Shown: positions 59,996-64,000 of the stretch, piece by piece
Position numbering within the stretch: position 1 is the stretch's first letter
How the letters are laid out: each line of letters begins with the position of its first letter
NCBI GenBank assembly: GCA_029071325.1
Contig: JAIEAP010000030.1
Span: 95,143-159,142 of the forward strand
Length of the DNA stretch: 64,000 bases
DNA from: Lachnospiraceae bacterium
GTDB taxonomy: Bacteria > Bacillota > Clostridia > Lachnospirales > Lachnospiraceae
Direction: 5' to 3'
Notes under the pieces: generated by a model
Told to the model about the DNA's origin: nothing
What the model saw: the letters and a program-made list of their open reading frames with translations, nothing else
Databases searched by the model: none
Program-made: the position numbers and the translations under genes

Positions 59996-60187
59996 CTATT
60001 CTGCAAAATAATCTGACTGAAATGCCGCATTAATTTCAGATATTTCCTTCTTTCCATCTATGTAATCACGGTACATATCCCAAAGGTCAATCTCACAGTC
60101 CTGCAATCCATCATCATCCGGTATCCACTCTTTGATCAGTGCAATACGTTCTTCTTTTGTTGTATCCTTTATCAGAGTACTTTTCAT
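59996..60187 (-). CDS. Small hypothetical protein
   Basis: 63 residues from the ATG at 60187, chosen because GGAGGG is 6 bases upstream. Acidic: KDTTKEERIALIKEWIPDDDGLQDCEIDLWDMYRDYI. Not recognised as a known family. It lies between the Nudix and nitroreductase genes and is co-directional with both. Confidence 0.5.
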   Translation of the reverse strand: MKSTLIKDTTKEERIALIKEWIPDDDGLQDCEIDLWDMYRDYIDGKKEISEINAAFQSDYFAE

Positions 60188-60223
60188 CGCCATCCCTCCG
60201 CTATATTGCTTCAAAAAAACATT

Positions 60224-60682
60224 CTAATAATCGTTCAGCACACTTTCTACCAGTTTGTCTCCCTCATATACAACCTTTAACGTGAAAAAGTGATCCTCTT
60301 CTATCATTTTCTTTAGAAAAATCTTATCACCCTCCCAGATATTCAATTCTAATATCTTATCCTTGTCTACCCATTCCAGTTCCCCTTCATTGCAGTCCAT
60401 AAGTTCTCCTGTAAATTCATCCGCAGTAAACAAATACATATACTCTGTTTCCCATTCGTCTGATCGGAATGTAATTACGGCACGAAGCTTGTACCTGGTA
60501 AGCGTAAGGCCAGTTTCTTCCCTGACTTCCCGCAAAAGACATTCTTCCGGTGTTTCATCCTTTTCAAATTTACCTCCTACTCCAATCCATTTACCTTCAT
60601 TCAAGTCATTTTCTTTCTTAGTTCTATGAAGCATAAGGTATTTATTTTCTTTTTCAATATAACAAAGTGTTGTATTCATCAT
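60224..60682 (-). CDS. Nudix hydrolase (MutT-like)
   Basis: 152 residues with a complete Nudix box: GGKFEKDETPEECLLREVREETGLTL (G-x5-E-x7-R-E-x2-E-E-x-G). NTTLCYIEKENKYLMLHRTKKENDLNEGKWIGVG at the start is typical of 8-oxo-dGTP diphosphatase-type proteins. Cleanses oxidised nucleotides or similar compounds. Confidence 0.9.
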   Translation of the reverse strand: MMNTTLCYIEKENKYLMLHRTKKENDLNEGKWIGVGGKFEKDETPEECLLREVREETGLTLTRYKLRAVITFRSDEWETEYMYLFTADEFTGELMDCNEGELEWVDKDKILELNIWEGDKIFLKKMIEEDHFFTLKVVYEGDKLVESVLNDY

Positions 60683-60865
60683 AAGGCTCTTCCAATATTA
60701 TCTCCCATATACTAATGAATACATGATACCACAGAATCATACCAGCGTCTATTCCATCATCTGTTGGAATGTCTGGAGGCAATCTCATCAATAAAACAGG
60801 AGACCCGGAAAATGAGCGGAGAAAAAATATAAATGCACCAGCCCTGTCAAATTTAATATTAAATT

Positions 60866-61648
60866 CTATTGACTCATCTTTTTGTATTCGCGATAACGCC
60901 GAAAAAAAGTTGATGCACTTATATGCAAAATATCTGCAGCTTCTCTGCTACTCATTTTTCCAGCCTCATACTCATGAAAAACACTGTTTAATTCCATCTT
61001 ATCAAGCTTAATCCGCGATCTCCCCTTATAATTTCCGCGCTTTGCTGATTTACTGATTCCTATCTTCCGTCTCTCATCTAAATACTTACGTTCTGTTCTG
61101 TACATTGCCATGAACAGTTCATAATATGACTTTCTGTTGCTATCATCTATCACATAATCATTTGTAACTATCTTCCCGCCGGCACATATTGCCTCAAGTA
61201 CCTTCCTGCTAATAATAGAACTACGGTTCCCCAGTTCGTCAATAGAGGAAATTCTAAGATCTCTTCTATCTGGTCTGCATACATACATTCCATCTCCTGA
61301 ATATCTTGTCTTTGTACGAATAAGCCACTCCAAACGATTCAGATACTGCATGTCACATTCTTCCAGCAGTTTCCATAAATCCTCTCTGTTTTCTCCTGGT
61401 GTTCTTTCGCTAATAAATACAGGAACCACATTCTCCCGCACATAGCTTTTCTTCTTCAGGCTTAAGTCTAATCCCGGTATCCCTTGAAAATATCTATCTG
61501 TCAAAAGGTCTATTACACTGTAATTAGGCGTTATTTCATAGCAAAAACTTTCATCCTCACGTTCCGTATACCGAATGTCTGCGATGTAATAGGTGAAATC
61601 ATATTCATCGTTTAAACAAATAGTTCCACTTGTTACAATTTCCTTCAT
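60866..61648 (-). CDS. Degenerate resolvase-like HTH protein paired with HipA-like kinase
   Basis: 260 residues. The C-terminal 130 residues resemble a serine recombinase from the last helices on: ISSIDELGNRSSIISRKVLEAI, FMAMYRTERKYLDERRKIGISKSAKRGNYKGRSRI and a final HTH (MSSREAADILHISASTFFRRYREYK). The N-terminal half shows no catalytic serine motif (Y-x-R-x-S), so recombination is unlikely. It begins 4 bases after the stop of the HipA/CtkA-like gene and may be the DNA-binding partner of that kinase. Confidence 0.7.
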   Translation of the reverse strand: MKEIVTSGTICLNDEYDFTYYIADIRYTEREDESFCYEITPNYSVIDLLTDRYFQGIPGLDLSLKKKSYVRENVVPVFISERTPGENREDLWKLLEECDMQYLNRLEWLIRTKTRYSGDGMYVCRPDRRDLRISSIDELGNRSSIISRKVLEAICAGGKIVTNDYVIDDSNRKSYYELFMAMYRTERKYLDERRKIGISKSAKRGNYKGRSRIKLDKMELNSVFHEYEAGKMSSREAADILHISASTFFRRYREYKKMSQ

Positions 61649-61652
61649 AGAA

Positions 61653-62516
61653 TCATCCTTTCTCCATTAATTTGTCATAGGACGCTTTTATTATCTTATT
61701 ATAACGTTCTCGTATCATATGGATATAAAATAACTTCTGCGTATCCGTAACGAGCGGCGTCTCAGCGATCAGTTCCTCTATCTGTTTCATGTTTATTCTT
61801 TTAAACACATTGACCAAAGCATTGTTGCATTCCGGAAATTCAAGACTGTGAATCACTTCATAGTATGAACTCTTTTTTCCATTCAGTTTAACTTGAGATG
61901 TTGGAAATTTGTAAATTCTCTTATCGGTTTCTTCCTGTGAATCCATTACATTTTTCATTTCATCCTCATCTACTAAATTAGGAAATAAAGAAGAGCCATT
62001 ATCAAAAACAGGCGCCATTGTATATCTGTTATTTTCTTTCATAAATCCCCAGTTGGAACCGTGTCTATCAAAATTTCCTAACAAAGCATCCAAAATATAT
62101 ACTTCCCAGAAAGCTGATATTGTTTCCTCTACATTTGTTAGTTTTGAATTATCCCGAAGCATCTGCATAATGTCTTCATAATCATACTGATATGTCTCTT
62201 TATCTTGATCCAATGTGCTCTCTCCAACATCATTAAAAGGGACAAACTGTTTTCCAGATACGTTAAAATCTTTGCAGGCAACAACTTGTTCTTCATCTCT
62301 AAATCCAAGATACGTTTTATGCGTCAAAAAACCACATATTTCAAAAACATGCGATCCGATAAATTCAGAAATATGATTATTGCGTTTTCCAAAAGCCGTT
62401 TGCTTTTGATATTTAAGCATATAGTCATCGCCATCTATAATAATTCCCAATTTTCGTTCTGAACCACCATAATATTTTCCGCTCAGTTCATATTCTGAAA
62501 AATCAACAGCCTGCAT
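61653..62516 (-). CDS. HipA/CtkA-like serine/threonine kinase
   Basis: 287 residues. YMLKYQK near 33 supplies the ATP-binding lysine; ILDALLGNFDRHGSNWGFM near 150-168 and YTMAPVFDNGSSLFP near 175 correspond to the catalytic D-x-x-x-x-N and D-N/F-G motifs of HipA-type kinases. The size and the short N-terminus fit CtkA-type members better than full HipA. It forms a two-gene operon with the HTH protein; HipA-type toxins are usually paired with an HTH antitoxin, commonly in the opposite gene order. Confidence 0.82.
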   Translation of the reverse strand: MQAVDFSEYELSGKYYGGSERKLGIIIDGDDYMLKYQKQTAFGKRNNHISEFIGSHVFEICGFLTHKTYLGFRDEEQVVACKDFNVSGKQFVPFNDVGESTLDQDKETYQYDYEDIMQMLRDNSKLTNVEETISAFWEVYILDALLGNFDRHGSNWGFMKENNRYTMAPVFDNGSSLFPNLVDEDEMKNVMDSQEETDKRIYKFPTSQVKLNGKKSSYYEVIHSLEFPECNNALVNVFKRINMKQIEELIAETPLVTDTQKLFYIHMIRERYNKIIKASYDKLMEKG

Positions 62517-62639
62517 AATTTTTTACTCCTTTTCTATTTTATATTGTAATTATATAAACACGTTTGCATTGCGTCAATAGAATTTTATTTTATTTTTGAT
62601 GCAGCTTGGTGATAATTATAGAAAAATATTTATAAAACA

Positions 62640-62672
62640 AATAGGACGCTGCAAATACAGACAGCGCCCTAT
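62640..62672 (-). terminator. Terminator of the alpha/beta hydrolase gene
   Basis: A 9-bp stem (62662-62670 with 62643-62651, one G-T pair) about 20 bases after the stop, followed by a T-rich run on the minus strand. Confidence 0.65.
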
Positions 62673-62692
62673 ACCCGGTACATATAATAAAA

Positions 62693-63682
62693 TTATTTCA
62701 GATTCTCCTTGAAGAATTTTTCCAACTTATCAAACGGAATAACATCCGTTTGATCGTACAAATCCGTGTGGCTTGCCCCTGGAACAAGAAGCAATTCTTT
62801 GTTATCCCGATACTTGTTTCCGTCAATCATAGCAGCATAGGCGTCCCTGCCAAAATAACAGGAGTGAGCCTTATCTCCGTGAAGCACCATCACTGCACTG
62901 CGGATCTCATTGCTGTACTGAAGAATTGGCATGTTCATGAAGGACTGACAGCCGATCACATTCCATCCACCGTTGGAATTTAAGGAACGAGGATGATAGC
63001 CACGCTCTGTTTTATAATAAGCATGATAGTCCTGAAAATACCACGGAGCATCCTCCGGCATCGGATCGGCTACCCCGCCGCCGAGAGCATATGTGCCATT
63101 TTTATAATCCTCAAGCCGTTGCGCATTCATCGCTTTTCGCTTTTCAAAGCGGGCTTCCTCGCTATTCTCACTATCAAAATACCCATTGGCATTGACACGA
63201 GTCATATCATACATCGTAGAGGCTACGGTTGCCTTAATGCGAGTATCGAGTGCTGCTGTATTGATCGCCATACCGCCCCAACCGCAGATTCCGATAATGC
63301 CGATTTTCTCCGGATCAACATTATCCTGAAGCGAAAGGAAATCCACCGCCGCCATAAAATCCTCTGTGTTGATGTCAGGGGAAGCCATATAACGAGGTTC
63401 GCCGCCGCTTTCCCCTGTAAAGGACGGGTCAAATGCAATCGTCAGAAAACCTCTCTCTGCCATTGTCTGTGCATACAGACCAGCTGCCTGCTCCTTAACT
63501 GCGCCAAACGGACCGCATACAGCGATAGCAGGCAATTTGTCCTCTGCATTCTTCGGCGTATACATATCTGCCGCCAGCGTAATTCCATAGCGATTATAAA
63601 ATGTAACCTTGCTGTGATTCACTTTCTCGCTTTTCGGGAAAGTCTTATCCCATTCCTGTACCAAATTCAATTTTGCTTCCAT
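62693..63682 (-). CDS. Alpha/beta hydrolase (dienelactone hydrolase-like)
   Basis: 329 residues from the ATG at 63682 (AGGAGG 8 bases upstream). The nucleophile elbow reads GICGWGG with cysteine in place of serine, as in dienelactone hydrolase; ITLAADMYTPKNAEDKLPAIAVCGPFGAVKEQ and AFDPSFTGESGG precede it, and VMLHGDKAHS and PGASHTDLY with the probable catalytic Asp/His follow. The substrate is unknown. Downstream, in order of transcription, is the HipA-like pair; upstream is an aldo/keto reductase gene. Confidence 0.85.
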   Translation of the reverse strand: MEAKLNLVQEWDKTFPKSEKVNHSKVTFYNRYGITLAADMYTPKNAEDKLPAIAVCGPFGAVKEQAAGLYAQTMAERGFLTIAFDPSFTGESGGEPRYMASPDINTEDFMAAVDFLSLQDNVDPEKIGIIGICGWGGMAINTAALDTRIKATVASTMYDMTRVNANGYFDSENSEEARFEKRKAMNAQRLEDYKNGTYALGGGVADPMPEDAPWYFQDYHAYYKTERGYHPRSLNSNGGWNVIGCQSFMNMPILQYSNEIRSAVMVLHGDKAHSCYFGRDAYAAMIDGNKYRDNKELLLVPGASHTDLYDQTDVIPFDKLEKFFKENLK

Positions 63683-63784
63683 TGTGTAATTCCTCCTAAA
63701 TATGTTTTTATTAATTTTGTAAACCAAGAAATCCAGACAGCCTATCTGTCTTTGCAAACTTCATGCAGGATCCCCATATAATAT

Positions 63785-64000
63785 TTAATACCAATCATGC
63801 TTTTCATTTCGGTCAAGGGCGTTGATACGGTTCATTTCGTCCTCGGTCAAGGTAAAATGATAAAGCTCCATATTCTCCTTAATGTGATCGGGATTGCTGG
63901 AACCTGGGATTACGACAACGCCCTTTTGCAGATTCCACCGTAAAATCACCTGTGCAGAAGATACACCGTGCGTATCGGCAATTTCAGAGATTACAGGGTC
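63785..64000 (-). CDS. Aldo/keto reductase, 5' part beyond window
   Basis: The last 71 residues only, read in frame from base 64000 to the TAA at 63785-63787. HGVSSAQVILRWNLQKGVVVIPGSSNPDHIKENMELYHFTLTEDEMNRINAL is the typical C-terminal part of an aldo/keto reductase (NAD(P)H-dependent carbonyl reduction). The gene probably sits in the same transcript as the hydrolase at 63682. Confidence 0.88.
   Translation of the reverse strand, partial: DPVISEIADTHGVSSAQVILRWNLQKGVVVIPGSSNPDHIKENMELYHFTLTEDEMNRINALDRNEKHDWY

Noticed and set aside
60866..61648. Active site-specific recombinase or integrative element
   Set aside because: The catalytic serine segment is absent and no attachment-like repeats or other mobile genes were seen.
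62993..63781. 262-residue open frame on the plus strand
   Set aside because: Antisense to the alpha/beta hydrolase, whose motifs are clear.
1..64000. CRISPR array, tRNA or rRNA genes
   Set aside because: No regular spacer-repeat pattern, cloverleaf-like segment or conserved rRNA text was found on reading through; a covariance search would be needed to exclude small RNAs.

Overview
The window reads as chromosomal DNA from a motile member of the Lachnospiraceae (Clostridia). The support is the late flagellar gene order (flgM-flgN-flgK-flgK-flgL-fliW-csrA-flaG-fliD-fliS-chaperone-flagellin-maf), strong AGGAGG-type ribosome binding sites, several ECF sigma/anti-sigma pairs, and a Y-family polymerase behind a YolD-like small gene. 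No rRNA, tRNA, CRISPR array, prophage or complete insertion sequence was seen.

Layout. (1) 1-23250 is a surface/flagellar glycan region. It holds two RfbF-like sugar nucleotidyltransferases behind an MNT/HEPN pair, two pyruvyl-transferase-like proteins, DUF4422, GT8 and CgeB-type glycosyltransferases, a nonulosonic (sialic-acid-like) acid synthase, a fused CMP-nonulosonate synthetase/PseG-like hydrolase, and a Maf-type flagellin glycosyltransferase. A tandemly duplicated ECF sigma-DUF4367-secreted protein cassette interrupts it (6968-10391). (2) 23335-34785 is the late flagellar operon. Matches to the flagellar sigma factor (SigD/sigma-28) consensus lie before flgM, flaG, flagellin and, unexpectedly, the MNT/HEPN/nucleotidyltransferase operon. 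The flagellin leader has a hairpin presenting a CsrA-type AAGGAU loop, so CsrA, FliW, flagellin and the probable CsrA target are all in view. (3) 35003-44032 is mixed housekeeping: a phosphatase/nuclease-fold protein, an ABC-class ATPase, an AraC regulator, an ABC-2 exporter, an ECF sigma factor with an Asp-box anti-sigma-like protein and a possible 47-residue peptide, and a YolD-like protein.

(4) 44051-53542 is the most striking part. Just upstream of the Y-family polymerase gene is a seven-gene operon encoding a complete ubiquitin-like pathway: a RING/TPR membrane protein, a RING/zinc-ribbon membrane protein, a YukD-like ubiquitin fold protein, a ThiF-type E1, an E2 with canonical HPN...Cys fused to membrane helices and an FHA domain, a membrane JAMM isopeptidase and a soluble JAMM isopeptidase. 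Key catalytic residues appear intact. A SigA-like promoter and a perfect 8-3-8 palindrome precede it. Four of the seven proteins have membrane segments, which suggests a membrane-based signalling or stress/defence system rather than simple cofactor sulfur transfer.

(5) 53755-64000 is accessory: a GH3 lipoprotein, an orphan FakA-like C-terminal domain, a 178-bp inverted-repeat element, another ECF sigma/membrane protein pair, a GIY-YIG/DUF2075 helicase with a MazG-like pyrophosphatase, a nitroreductase, a Nudix hydrolase, a HipA/CtkA-like kinase paired with a degenerate resolvase-like HTH protein, an alpha/beta hydrolase and a partial aldo/keto reductase.
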